Numbered from the stretch's first letter, positions 34,400-42,997 are shown. The stretch is DNA of 64,000 bases from Streptomyces sp. TS71-3 (GCF_018327685.1 NZ_BNEL01000003.1:434001-498000); one strand, 5' to 3'. Notes: a model not told the origin generated them from the sequence alone. Translations and numbers: made by a program.

Positions 34400-35587
34400 T
34401 CAGTAGGACTTGGGCAGGCCGAGGCTCTGGTGGGACACGTAGTTGAGGATCATCTCCCTGCTGACCGGCGCGATCCTGGCCACCCGGGCCGCGGTGATCA
34501 GCGACGCGATGCCGAACTCGCTGGTCAGGCCGTTGCCTCCGAGGGTGTGCACCGCCTGGTCGACGGCGCGCACGCACGCCTCCCCCGCGGCGTACTTGGC
34601 CATGTTCGCGGCCTCTCCCGCGCCGGCGTCGTCGCCCGCGTCGTACAGGCGGGCCGCCTTCTGCATCATCAGGCGGGCGAGCTCCAGCTCGATGTGGGCC
34701 TGCGCCAGGGGATGCGCGATGGCCTGGTGGGCTCCGATGGGAGCCTGCCAGACGGAGCGCTCCTTGGCGTACGCCACGGCCCGGTCGAGCGCGTAGCGGC
34801 CCATGCCGATCGCGAACGCGGCGGTCATGATGCGCTCGGGGTTGAGCCCGGCGAAGAGCTGGAGCAGGCCGGCGTCCTCGTCCCCGACGAGCGCGTCCGC
34901 GGGCAGCCGCACGTCGTCCAGGACCAGCTCGAACTGCTTCTCCGCGGCGTTCAGTTCCATGTCTATCCGCCGCCGCGAGAAGCCCTCGGCGTCCCTCGGG
35001 ACGACGAACAGGCACGGCTTGAGCTTGCCGGTGCGGGCGTCCTCGGTGCGGCCGACGATCAGCGTGGCGTCCGCGATGTCGACCCCGGAGACGAACACCT
35101 TGCGGCCGGTCAGCAGCCAGTCGCCGGTGGCCTCGTCGCGGCGGGCGGTGGTGGTGATGCGGTGCGAGTTGGAGCCCGCGTCGGGCTCCGTGATGCCGAA
35201 CGCCATGGTGCGGCTGCCGTCGGCGAGCGCCGGCAGCCACTCCGCCTTCTGGGCGCCGGTGCCGAAGCGGGCGATGACGGTTCCGCAGATGGCGGGCGAC
35301 ACGACCATCATCAGCAGGGGGCAGCCCGCGGCGCCGAGTTCCTCCAGCACGAGGGAGAGCTCCTGGATGCCGCCGCCCCCGCCGCCGTACTCCTCGGGGA
35401 GGTTGACGCCGAGGTAGCCGAGCTTCGCCGTCTCGCGCCACAGTTCGTCCGGGTGTCCGCCGGCGCCCACCACGGACGTCATGTAGGCGCGGCCGTAGCG
35501 CCTGCCGAGCGCGGCGACGGCGGCGCGCAGGTCCCGGTGTTCCGCGCTTTCGTCGCTTTCCTGAGCCGTGCTGCGAGCGGTGCTCAT
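34400..35587 (-). CDS. Acyl-CoA dehydrogenase
   Basis: 395 residues. N-terminal helical domain (LGYLGVNLPEEYGGGGGGIQ), beta domain (MAFGITEPDAGSNSHRITTT, DWLLTGRKVFVSGVDIADA), and C-terminal helical domain (TLGGNGLTSEFGIASLITAA). It is an FAD enzyme that forms an alpha-beta double bond in the acyl-CoA, probably citronellyl- or isovaleryl-like from context. Its ATG overlaps the stop of a 24-codon mini-ORF (ATGA), with GGAGGAG inside that mini-ORF. Confidence 0.94.
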   Translation of the reverse strand: MSTARSTAQESDESAEHRDLRAAVAALGRRYGRAYMTSVVGAGGHPDELWRETAKLGYLGVNLPEEYGGGGGGIQELSLVLEELGAAGCPLLMMVVSPAICGTVIARFGTGAQKAEWLPALADGSRTMAFGITEPDAGSNSHRITTTARRDEATGDWLLTGRKVFVSGVDIADATLIVGRTEDARTGKLKPCLFVVPRDAEGFSRRRIDMELNAAEKQFELVLDDVRLPADALVGDEDAGLLQLFAGLNPERIMTAAFAIGMGRYALDRAVAYAKERSVWQAPIGAHQAIAHPLAQAHIELELARLMMQKAARLYDAGDDAGAGEAANMAKYAAGEACVRAVDQAVHTLGGNGLTSEFGIASLITAARVARIAPVSREMILNYVSHQSLGLPKSY

Positions 35588-35658
35588 CGGGGCATCTCCT
35601 CCGTGCTCTTCGCGGGCAGGTCTTCCGTGCTCTTCGCGGGCAGGTCTTCCGTGCTCAT
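35584..35658 (-). CDS. 24-codon mini-ORF bridging carboxylase and dehydrogenase genes
   Basis: Reads MSTEDLPAK, then STEDLPAK, then STEEMPR, stop. Its ATG overlaps the carboxylase stop (TGATG) and its TGA overlaps the dehydrogenase ATG (ATGA), so a ribosome could pass through all three. The 24-bp repeat (35600-35647) makes the peptide repetitive. Its first residues mimic the MST start of the next protein, suggesting it arose by duplication of that start region. Translation is unproven. Confidence 0.5.
   Translation of the reverse strand: MSTEDLPAKSTEDLPAKSTEEMPR
35600..35656. repeat. 24-bp tandem repeat between carboxylase and dehydrogenase genes
   Basis: TCCGTGCTCTTCGCGGGCAG plus GTCT at 35600-35623 and 35624-35647 are perfect copies, followed by a partial third. 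Weaker related pieces (CCGTGCTCTTCACGGGC, CCGTGCTCTCCGCGGGC) continue into the end of the carboxylase coding sequence to about 35710. Confidence 0.88.
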
Positions 35659-37943
35659 CAGGGCGTCTGGTCCGTGCTCTTCACGGGCGCCCCCGTGCTC
35701 TCCGCGGGCGACTCCTCCGTGACGACGGCGAGGAGCGTGCCGGACTCGACCTGGTGGCCCAGGGCGGCGTGCAGGGCGGTGAGGGTGCCGGTGGCCGGCG
35801 CGGTGACGGTGTGCTCCATCTTCATCGCCTCCAGCCACAGCAGGGGCGCTCCCGCGGTCACCCGGGCCCCTTCCGCGACGCCCTCCGCGAGGCGGACGAC
35901 GGTGCCCGGCATCGGGGCGAGCAGCGATCCCGGCGGGCGTTCCTCCGCGGCCGGCAGCGGCAGGCGGGGCAGCGCGGTGAGGGCGGTGTCGCCGACCCAC
36001 ACCCGCGCGCCGCGCACCGTGACGTCGAACGTGCGCCGCACGCCGCCGGCTTCGAGCACGACGCGGTCCGCGGCGGCGCGCAGGACGCGGATGTCGTGGG
36101 CGGGGGCGGTGCCCTGGGCCGCACCTGGGGCCGCACCCTGGGCTGTGCGTCCCTCCGGTTCGGTACGCAGGACGTCCTCGACCACGAGCCCGTCGCGGGT
36201 GTGCCGGTAGCGGACCTCGTACTCGGTGCCGTCCGGCTCGCCGCGGTACCGCCTGGCCTGCGGCTGCGAGGGGACGTTGCGGAAGCCGCCGAAGCGCGAG
36301 CGGCCCTGGGCCGCGGCCACCGCGGCGGCCACCGGGGCGAGCGGGTCGGGGGCGGCGGCGGTCAGCTCGCCCAGGTGGCGTTCGTAGAAGCCGGTGTCCA
36401 TGCGGCCGGCGGCGAACTCCGGGTGCCGCAGCGACCGCAGAAGCAACTCCCTGTTGGTGACGAGGCCCTGCACGCGTGCGTGCTCCAGCGCCCCGGCGAG
36501 CCTGCGCACCGCCTCCGCGCGCGTGGGCGCCCACGCGACCACCTTGGCGAGCAGCGGGTCGTAGTGCATGCCGACGCGGTCGCCGTCCTCGTACCCGGTG
36601 TCGAGCCGCAGGCCCCGTCCGCCCGCTCCCGCTCCCGTGCTCCCTAGGGCGAACGGTCCGGTGGTGCTCCCTAGGGCGAACGGTCCCGGGGTGCTCCCCG
36701 TGGCACCGGCACCGGCACCGGCACCGGGGGCGCCCTGGGTGGCCGTCCCCGGCACGGCGCCCGGGACGTGCAGGCGGTGCAGGACGCCGGTGGACGGGGC
36801 CCAGCCCCGGGCCGGGTCCTCGGCGTAGAGGCGGGCCTCGACGGCGTGGCCGCGCGGGGCCGGCGGGGCGCCGGCCCCGGGGACGGCGGCACGGTCGGCA
36901 ACGTCAGCGTCAGCATGGTCGGCAGCAGCGGACGAGTCCGCGCCCTCGTACAGGCGCCGGCCCTCGGCGATCCGGATCTGCCAGGCGACCAGGTCGAGCC
37001 CGAACACGGCCTCGGTGACCGGGTGTTCCACCTGGAGGCGGGTGTTCATCTCCAGGAAGTGCACGCGCGCGTCCGCGCCGCCGTCGTCCCCATCAGCCGG
37101 AGCCACGGCCCCTTCTCCCCCAGCGCCTTCCCCGATCCCGGCCCCTTCGTCGATCAGGAACTCGACCGTGCCCGCGCCGACGTACCCGGTGGCCCGCACC
37201 GCGCGCTCGGCGGCCTCGGTGAGGCGCCGCACGAGGCCCGGGGCGAGACCGGGTGCCGGGGCCTCCTCGATCACCTTCTGGTGGCGGCGCTGGAGGGAGC
37301 AGTCGCGGGTGCCGAGGGTCCACACGGTGCCGTGCGCGTCGGCCAGCACCTGCACCTCGACGTGCCGGCCGCCCTCGATGTACGGCTCGACGAACACCTC
37401 GCCGTCCCCGAACGCGCTCGCCGCCTCGGCGCGCGCGGCGGCCAGCTCCGCGTCCAGCGCGGCCAGGTCCCGGACCACCCGCATCCCGCGCCCGCCGCCG
37501 CCCGCAGCGGCCTTCACCAGCACCGGCAGGTCGTCCTCGGTGAGTGCGGCGGGGTCGGTCACCACGGGGACGCCCATGAGCTTCTTGGCGACCGTCTTGG
37601 ACGCCATCGCCTCGATGGCCTCCGGCGGCGGGCCGACCCACACCAGGCCGGCGCCGGTGACCGCGCGCGCGAAGTCCGCGTTCTCGGAGAGGAAGCCGTA
37701 TCCGGGGTGCACGGCGTCCGCGCCCGCCGCGAGGGCGGCCTTCACGACGAGGTCGCCGCGCAGGTAGGTGTCCGCGGGGGCCTCCCCCGGCAGGCGTACC
37801 GCGGAGTCGGCCACGCGCGCGTGCAGCGCGTCGGCGTCCGCGTCCGAGTACACCGCCACGGTGGCGATGCCCAGGTCGCGGCAGGTGCGCACGATCCGGC
37901 AGGCGATCTCGCCGCGGTTGGCGACGAGCAGGGAGGTGATCAC
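35658..37943 (-). CDS. Acyl-CoA carboxylase alpha subunit (biotin carboxylase + BCCP)
   Basis: 761 residues. Biotin carboxylase is at about 1-500 (LLVANRGEIACRIVRTCRDL, KAAAGGGGRGMRVVRDLAAL as the ATP-grasp loop, FLEMNTRLQVEHPVTE). The biotinyl domain is at the end (LWLEAMKMEHTVTAPATGTL, Lys biotinylated). It resembles MccA/AtuF. Three low-complexity inserts interrupt the biotin carboxylase: about 278-300 (EGAGGEGAVAPADG), 340-365 (SSAAADHADADVADRAA) and 400-450 with a 27-bp DNA repeat giving TGPFALGST twice. It works with the beta subunit encoded just upstream in the operon. Confidence 0.94.
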   Translation of the reverse strand: MITSLLVANRGEIACRIVRTCRDLGIATVAVYSDADADALHARVADSAVRLPGEAPADTYLRGDLVVKAALAAGADAVHPGYGFLSENADFARAVTGAGLVWVGPPPEAIEAMASKTVAKKLMGVPVVTDPAALTEDDLPVLVKAAAGGGGRGMRVVRDLAALDAELAAARAEAASAFGDGEVFVEPYIEGGRHVEVQVLADAHGTVWTLGTRDCSLQRRHQKVIEEAPAPGLAPGLVRRLTEAAERAVRATGYVGAGTVEFLIDEGAGIGEGAGGEGAVAPADGDDGGADARVHFLEMNTRLQVEHPVTEAVFGLDLVAWQIRIAEGRRLYEGADSSAAADHADADVADRAAVPGAGAPPAPRGHAVEARLYAEDPARGWAPSTGVLHRLHVPGAVPGTATQGAPGAGAGAGATGSTPGPFALGSTTGPFALGSTGAGAGGRGLRLDTGYEDGDRVGMHYDPLLAKVVAWAPTRAEAVRRLAGALEHARVQGLVTNRELLLRSLRHPEFAAGRMDTGFYERHLGELTAAAPDPLAPVAAAVAAAQGRSRFGGFRNVPSQPQARRYRGEPDGTEYEVRYRHTRDGLVVEDVLRTEPEGRTAQGAAPGAAQGTAPAHDIRVLRAAADRVVLEAGGVRRTFDVTVRGARVWVGDTALTALPRLPLPAAEERPPGSLLAPMPGTVVRLAEGVAEGARVTAGAPLLWLEAMKMEHTVTAPATGTLTALHAALGHQVESGTLLAVVTEESPAESTGAPVKSTDQTP
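36628..36702. repeat. 27-bp tandem repeat inside the biotin carboxylase gene
   Basis: GTGCTCCCTAGGGCGAACGG occurs twice with a 27-bp period and partially before and after. It keeps the frame and encodes TGPFALGST repeats in a surface-loop insert. CCTAGG is a rare AT-step site here. Confidence 0.75.
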
Positions 37944-38031
37944 CGTTGGCTTACCGTCCGTTCGTCCGACATACCGTCCGTCCCGTCCCGATACCGCTGT
38001 CGTGTCGTGTCCTGTTCTCTGTCCTGTCGCG

Positions 38032-38078
38032 TCACGGCGCCGTCCTCCCCGTCGCTCACGGCGCCGTCCTCCCCGTCA
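38032..38078. repeat. 24-bp tandem repeat containing the beta-subunit stop codon
   Basis: TCACGGCGCCGTCCTCCCCG occurs at 38032 and 38056 (24-bp period), then TCA at 38076-38078 is the gene's stop. Each copy thus starts with another TGA in gene direction. The remaining spacer to the alpha subunit (37944-38031) consists of GTCCGT/GTCCTGT-like short repeats. Confidence 0.85.
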
Positions 38079-39680
38079 CATCCGGAAGACGCCGAAGCCG
38101 CCGCGCACGCCCTCGTAGGGCGCCGTGTGAATGGCGGAGAGGCACAGGCCGAGCACGGTGCGGGTGTCGCGGGGGTCGATCACCGCGTCGTCGTACAGCC
38201 GGCCCGACAGGAACATCGGCAGCGACTCCGACTCGATCTGCTGCTCCACCATCGCCCGCAGCCCCGCGTCGGCCTCCTCGTCGTACGGCTTCCCGCGGGC
38301 GACGGCGGACTGCCGGGCGACGATCGACAGCACCCCGGCGAGCTGCTGGGGCCCCATCACGGCGGACTTGGCGCTCGGCCAGGCGAAGAGGAACCTGGGG
38401 TCGTAGGCCCGGCCGCACATGCCGTAGTGCCCGGCGCCGTACGAGGCGCCCATGAGCACGGACAGGTGCGGCACCCGGGAGTTGGAGACGGCGTTGATCA
38501 TCATCGCGCCGTGCTTGATGATGCCGCCCTGCTCGTAGCTGCTGCCCACCATGTAGCCGGTGGTGTTGTGCAGGAACACGAGCGGGATGTCCCGCTGGTT
38601 GGCCAACTGGATGAACTGCGCCGCCTTCTGCGACTCCGCGCTGAACAGCACGCCCTGGGCGTTCGCCAGGACGCCGACGGGGTAGCCGTGCAGCCGCGCC
38701 CAGCCGGTGGCGAGACTGGGCCCGTAGAGCGGCTTGAACTCGTCGAAGTCCGAGCCGTCGACGACCCGGGCGACCACCTCGCGCGGGTCGAACGGGACCT
38801 TCAGGTCGCCCGGGACGACGCCGAGGAGCTCGTCGGCGTCGTAGGCGGGCGGCTCGACCCCGTCCGGTGCCGGATCCGGGTACGCCTTGCGGTGGTTGAG
38901 GCGGGCCACGACCCGGCGGGCCTGGCGCAGGGCGTCGTGCTCGTCGACGGCGAAGTGGTCGGCGAGGCCGGACACGCGCGCGTGCATCTCGGCGCCGCCC
39001 AGGGACTCGTCGTCGCTCTCCTCGCCGGTGGCCATCCTCACCAGCGGCGGGCCGCCGAGGAACACCTTGGAGCGCTCCTTGACCATGATCACGTGGTCGG
39101 ACATGCCCGGCACGTAGGCGCCGCCCGCGGTGGAGTTGCCGAAGACCACGGCCAGGGTGGGGATGCCGGCCGCGGAGAGCCGGGTGAGGTCGCGGAAGAG
39201 CGCGCCGCCCGGGATGAAGATCTCCTTCTGGGACGGCAGGTCGGCGCCGCCCGACTCGACGAGGCTGATGGTGGGCAGCCGGTTGGCGAGCGCTATCTCG
39301 TTGGCGCGCAGGGCCTTCTTCAGCGTCCACGGATTGCTGGCGCCGCCGCGCACGGTGGGGTCGTTCGCGGTGATCAGGCACTCGACGCCCTCGACGACGC
39401 CGATGCCGGTCACCAGGGAGGCGCCCACGGTGTAGTCGCTGCCCCAGCCCGCGAGCGGGGACAGTTCGAGGAAGGGCGTGTCCGGGTCCAGCAGCAGCTC
39501 GATGCGCTCGCGGGCGAGCAGCTTGCCGCGGCCGCGGTGCCGCTCGACGTACTTCTCGCCGCCGCCCGCGAGGGCCTGGGCGTGCTCTGCCTCCAGCTCG
39601 GCGAGCTTGCCGAGCATGGCCTCACGGTTGGCCGCGTAGCCGGGCGCGGTGGTGTCCAGGGCGGACGCGAGCAGGGTCAC
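38076..39680 (-). CDS. Acyl-CoA carboxylase beta subunit (carboxyl transferase)
   Basis: 534 residues. N-CT: GRGKLLARERIELLLDPDTP, AYVPGMSDHVIMVKERSKVF, GGPPLVRMATGEE. C-CT: PLVFLHNTTGYMVGSSYEQG, SVLMGASYGAGHYGMCGRAY. Closest in layout to methylcrotonyl- or geranyl-CoA carboxylase beta (MccB/AtuC). It transfers the carboxyl group from biotin to a gamma carbon of an enoyl-CoA. GTG 39680 with GAGGAG; GTGA overlap with the AtuA-like gene. Confidence 0.94.
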   Translation of the reverse strand: MTLLASALDTTAPGYAANREAMLGKLAELEAEHAQALAGGGEKYVERHRGRGKLLARERIELLLDPDTPFLELSPLAGWGSDYTVGASLVTGIGVVEGVECLITANDPTVRGGASNPWTLKKALRANEIALANRLPTISLVESGGADLPSQKEIFIPGGALFRDLTRLSAAGIPTLAVVFGNSTAGGAYVPGMSDHVIMVKERSKVFLGGPPLVRMATGEESDDESLGGAEMHARVSGLADHFAVDEHDALRQARRVVARLNHRKAYPDPAPDGVEPPAYDADELLGVVPGDLKVPFDPREVVARVVDGSDFDEFKPLYGPSLATGWARLHGYPVGVLANAQGVLFSAESQKAAQFIQLANQRDIPLVFLHNTTGYMVGSSYEQGGIIKHGAMMINAVSNSRVPHLSVLMGASYGAGHYGMCGRAYDPRFLFAWPSAKSAVMGPQQLAGVLSIVARQSAVARGKPYDEEADAGLRAMVEQQIESESLPMFLSGRLYDDAVIDPRDTRTVLGLCLSAIHTAPYEGVRGGFGVFRM

Positions 39681-41803
39681 TGGGGCTCCTCGGAGCGGGG
39701 CGTGCGGGGGGTGCGAGGGGTGGGGGGCGCGGGGGTTTGCGTCTCGGTGCCCGCGGTAGGGCCCCCGGAGGGGTCCGTGGAGGGGCCTGTGGCATGGCCT
39801 GTGGGGGGATCCGTGAAGGGATCCGTGAAGGTATCCGTGGAGGGATCCGCGGCCGCCAGCAGGTCTTCCGGGATGTCCACGTGGCGGGCGCGCAGCCACT
39901 CGCCGAGCGCCTTGGCCTGCGGGTCGAAACGGTGCCGGGCGGCGACTCCCTCGCCGAGCAGCCCCTCGACCACGAAGTTCAGGGCCCGCAGGTTGGGCAG
40001 CACATGGCGGGTGACCGGCAGGTCCGCGCACTCCGGCAGGAGGGTGCGCAGGCGGTCGGTGGTGAGGGTGCGCAGGAGCCAGTCCCAGACGGGGTCCGCG
40101 GGGTCCGTGGGGCTCGTGGGGTCCGTGTCCGTGGGGTTCGCCACCGCCCTTTGCGCGGGGCCCTGCGCGAGGCCGGGGCCCCGCGCGAGACCCTGGCGGG
40201 CCCAGACACCGATGTTGGCGTCCCCGCCCTTGTCGCCACTGCGGGCGCCCGCGAGGAGGCCGAGCGGCGCGCGGCGCGTACGAACGGCGGGCGCCCCCTC
40301 CCCACCCGCCCCCGGCGAGGTCTGCCGGACGTCCGCCTCCAACGGCTCCTGAACGGGCCGCAGTTCCCGGGTGCGGCCGGGTCCCGGTACGTGCTGCCGC
40401 CGCCCGTCCGGGAGAACGGCGACGTGCTCGACGGCGCCCTGCGCGACGTACGCCGTCTCGAACACCCCGTAGGGTGTGCCCTTCCCGGGCGGCGCGGTCA
40501 CGTGGAAGCCCGGGTACGAGGCGAGCGCCAGCTCCACCGCGGCGGCGCCGAGCGCGCGCCCCACCGCCTGCTCGTCGCGGTCGCGCGCGACCAGCCGCAG
40601 GACGGCGCTCGCGGCCTCCTCGGTGCCGGCGTCCGGGTGGTCGGTACGGGCGAGTTCCCAGCGCAGTTCGGCGGGCCGCCGCTTGCTCAGGGCGTCCTCC
40701 ATCTGCGCGCGCACCAGGTCCGCCTTGGCGTCGATGTCGAGCCCGGTCAGCACGAAGACGACCTCGCCGCGGAAGCCGCCGAGCCGGTTCAGGCCGACCT
40801 TCAGCGACGGGGGCGGGGGCTCGCCCCGGACGCCGTCGATCGCGACCCGGTCGGGCCCCTGCCGGGTGAGCCGGACGGTGTCGAGGCGTGCGGTGACGTC
40901 GGGGCCCGCGTACCGGGCGCCGGAGGTCTCGTAGAGGAGTTGCGCGGTGACGGTTCCGGTGTCGACGAAGCCGCCGGTGCCGTCCTGCTTGGTGATGACG
41001 CAGGAGCCGTCCTCGTGGAGCTCGGCGAGCGGGAAGCCGGGGTGGTGGGCGGCGCCGGGACGGTGCGACGCGAAGAACGCGTAGTTGCCGCCGGTGGCCT
41101 GGGTGCCGCACTCCAGGACGTGCCCGGCGACCACGGCGCCCGCCAGCTTGTCGTACTCCTCTGGCCGCCACCCGAAGTGCGCGGTGGCGGGCCCCGTGAC
41201 GAGGGCGGCGTCGGTGACGCGGCCGGTGACCACGATGTCCGCGCCGGCGCGCAGGCAGGCGGCGATGCCGTGGCCGCCGAGATAGGCGTTGGCGGTGACG
41301 ACGCCCTCGGGCCAGCCGCCTCGGCCGATCAGGTCGTCGCCGGTGACGTGGGCGACGCGCGCGGGTATGCCGAGGCGGTCGGCGAGCTCGCCGAGCCTCT
41401 CGGCGAGGGAGGCCGGGTTGACGCCGCCCGCGTTGGCCACGATCCGCACCCCGCGCTCGTGGGCGAGGCCGAGGCACTGCTCCAGCTGGCCGAGGAACGT
41501 CTTCGCGTAGCCCAGTGCGGCATCCCGCAGGCGGTCCCGGCCGAGGATCAGCATGGTCAGCTCGGCGAGGTAGTCGCCGGTGAGGACGTCGAGGGCGCCG
41601 CCGGTGAGCATCTCGGTCAGGGCGGCGGAACGGTCGCCGTAGAAGCCGGAGAAGTTGCCTATGCGCAGCGGTGGGGGCGGTGGGTGCTGTGAGGCCGTCG
41701 AGGGTTGCGAGGCCGTCGAGGGTTGCGAGGCCGACGAGGGTTGCGAGGCCGACGAGGGTTGCGAGGCCGACGAGGGCTGTGCGGGCGGCGGGGCCGGGCT
41801 CAC
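39677..41803 (-). CDS. AtuA-like acyclic terpene utilisation protein (DUF1446)
   Basis: 708 residues. After the start come about five PSSASQ/PSTASQ hexapeptides and a proline run, then the DUF1446 core: LRIGNFSGFYGDRSAALTEM, VRIVANAGGVNPASLAERLG, GADIVVTGRVTDAALVTGPA, FASHRPG. A C-terminal AtuA part follows (GARSGDKGGDANIGVWARQG, LNFVVEGLLGEGVAARHRFD). It is essential for citronellol/geraniol use in Pseudomonas, though its reaction is unclear. GTG 41803 overlaps the preceding stop (GTGA). The tail (DPSTDTFTDPFTDPP...) is low in complexity. Confidence 0.88.
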   Translation of the reverse strand: MSPAPPPAQPSSASQPSSASQPSSASQPSTASQPSTASQHPPPPPLRIGNFSGFYGDRSAALTEMLTGGALDVLTGDYLAELTMLILGRDRLRDAALGYAKTFLGQLEQCLGLAHERGVRIVANAGGVNPASLAERLGELADRLGIPARVAHVTGDDLIGRGGWPEGVVTANAYLGGHGIAACLRAGADIVVTGRVTDAALVTGPATAHFGWRPEEYDKLAGAVVAGHVLECGTQATGGNYAFFASHRPGAAHHPGFPLAELHEDGSCVITKQDGTGGFVDTGTVTAQLLYETSGARYAGPDVTARLDTVRLTRQGPDRVAIDGVRGEPPPPSLKVGLNRLGGFRGEVVFVLTGLDIDAKADLVRAQMEDALSKRRPAELRWELARTDHPDAGTEEAASAVLRLVARDRDEQAVGRALGAAAVELALASYPGFHVTAPPGKGTPYGVFETAYVAQGAVEHVAVLPDGRRQHVPGPGRTRELRPVQEPLEADVRQTSPGAGGEGAPAVRTRRAPLGLLAGARSGDKGGDANIGVWARQGLARGPGLAQGPAQRAVANPTDTDPTSPTDPADPVWDWLLRTLTTDRLRTLLPECADLPVTRHVLPNLRALNFVVEGLLGEGVAARHRFDPQAKALGEWLRARHVDIPEDLLAAADPSTDTFTDPFTDPPTGHATGPSTDPSGGPTAGTETQTPAPPTPRTPRTPRSEEPQ
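41691..41790. repeat. 18-bp tandem repeat at the start of the AtuA-like gene
   Basis: GAGGCCGACGAGGGTTGC and GAGGCCGTCGAGGGTTGC, about five copies. Frame is preserved; it encodes QPSSAS-type repeats directly after the start codon. Confidence 0.88.
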
Positions 41804-42612
41804 CGGGGGCCGTCCGTCCCGTCGGAGGGCGTTCCCGGCGCGCGGCCCTCCCCCGGGGGACCCGCGAAGGCCTGGGCGATGTCGAGCCACTCGTCGGCGT
41901 CGGGGCCGTCCGCGTGCACGTCCACGTCCGAGCGGTGCGCGCGCTGGGTGACGAGCAGGCAGAAGTCGACGGCGGAGCCGGTGACGCGCTGGGCGGCGTC
42001 CTCGGGGCCGTGGGCCCAGACCTCGCCCGAGGCGGCGGTCAGCTCCACCCTGAACTCCTCCTCGGGTGGCCGCAGTCCGTGCACCAGGTAGGCGAAATCC
42101 CGTGCCCTGACGCCGATCCGCACCACGTGCCGCAGCCGATCGGTGGGCTCCCGGACCACGCCGAGGGTGTCGGCGACGTCCTTGCCGTGCGCCCACGTCT
42201 CCATGATCCGCCCGGTGGCCACGCCCGCGGGGGACATCGGCGGCCCGTACCAGGGAAACCGCGTCCCGTCCGGCGCCGCCCGCAGCAACCGCTGGAGCTC
42301 CTCGCGGCCGGCGCGCCAGCGGGCCATCAACTCGGAGGGGAGCAGCACCGCGCCGGCCTGTGCGGCGTCGTCTATGTACGTGTCCGGGGCCGCGGCGGCC
42401 TCCTCGATCTGGGCCGCGAAGGCGTCCGTGTCGGTGGCGGCGAGCAGCGCGGCCCGGTCGGTCCAGGCGAGGTGGGCGATCTGGTGGGCCACGGTCCAGC
42501 CGGGTGCGGGGGTCTCCGCGGCCCACTCGCGCGCGGAGAGCCCGCTCACCAGCTGGTCGAGCTCCTCGCTCTCGGCACGCAGGTCGTCGAGCACGGGGCG
42601 GGGGTCGGACAC
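41800..42612 (-). CDS. TIGR03084-family protein (DinB/MDMPI-like)
   Basis: 270 residues. LDDLRAESEELDQLVSGLSA, TPAPGWTVAHQIAHLAWTDR and GRIMETWAHGKDVADTLG place the His residues of the DinB/maleylpyruvate isomerase N-like metal site. It is the first gene of the operon and typically adjoins AtuA-like genes in actinobacteria as I recall. It may be a mycothiol-dependent enzyme. GTG 42612 with AAGGAG; the upstream frame to 42840 is not credible. Confidence 0.88.
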   Translation of the reverse strand: MSDPRPVLDDLRAESEELDQLVSGLSAREWAAETPAPGWTVAHQIAHLAWTDRAALLAATDTDAFAAQIEEAAAAPDTYIDDAAQAGAVLLPSELMARWRAGREELQRLLRAAPDGTRFPWYGPPMSPAGVATGRIMETWAHGKDVADTLGVVREPTDRLRHVVRIGVRARDFAYLVHGLRPPEEEFRVELTAASGEVWAHGPEDAAQRVTGSAVDFCLLVTQRAHRSDVDVHADGPDADEWLDIAQAFAGPPGEGRAPGTPSDGTDGPR

Positions 42613-42997
42613 GGCGCGCTCCTTACGGTGCGGTGTCCCTGTGCGGGACGACGGTTCCTTGTGCGCCCGGCAGCGCTCGGCCTGGTTCCGGGTGCCTCCG
42701 GAAGTGGGCCCGGTCCCGGGGCTTGGGCGGGTCCGGATTCGGTGCCTTGGGCAGGTTCGGGGCGCGGTCCCGGGGCCGTTCCGGGGGCGGGGCAGGGCGG
42801 TATGTGCGGTGAGCATGGCACGGGGCCGGAACCAAAACAAGCATGCGTGCTTGTATTTTCACGTTGTGGTGGCGTTCCGGAAGAGGCCCCCTCTCCCTCG
42901 GCCGCTGGCGCGGAGCCACAGCCGGAAAATCCATCGAAGGCGGTGGCAAGGGGCACCTACGCTGCCGCCTTCGACGAACAGGATGTGTCAGTCGGTG
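42613..42997. promoter_or_regulatory. Operon promoter region with TetR-like palindrome at 42837-42854
   Basis: ACAAGCA-TGCG-TGCTTGT (42837-42854) is a perfect 7-bp inverted repeat with 4-bp centre inside an AT-rich patch, typical of TetR operators. It lies 225 bp upstream of the operon's first start (42612). The stretch between is filled by low-complexity GGTTCCGGG/GGGGC repeats. No gene. Confidence 0.6.

Noticed and set aside
36768..40352. A 1194-codon plus-strand frame antisense to the carboxylase genes
   Set aside because: The opposite strand encodes intact carboxylase subunits; the frame has no domain or ribosome-binding site.
39681..41477. In-frame upstream extension of the carboxyl transferase
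   Set aside because: Arg/Pro-rich noise overlapping the AtuA-like gene; the GTG at 39680 has a good ribosome-binding site and the family's N-terminus.
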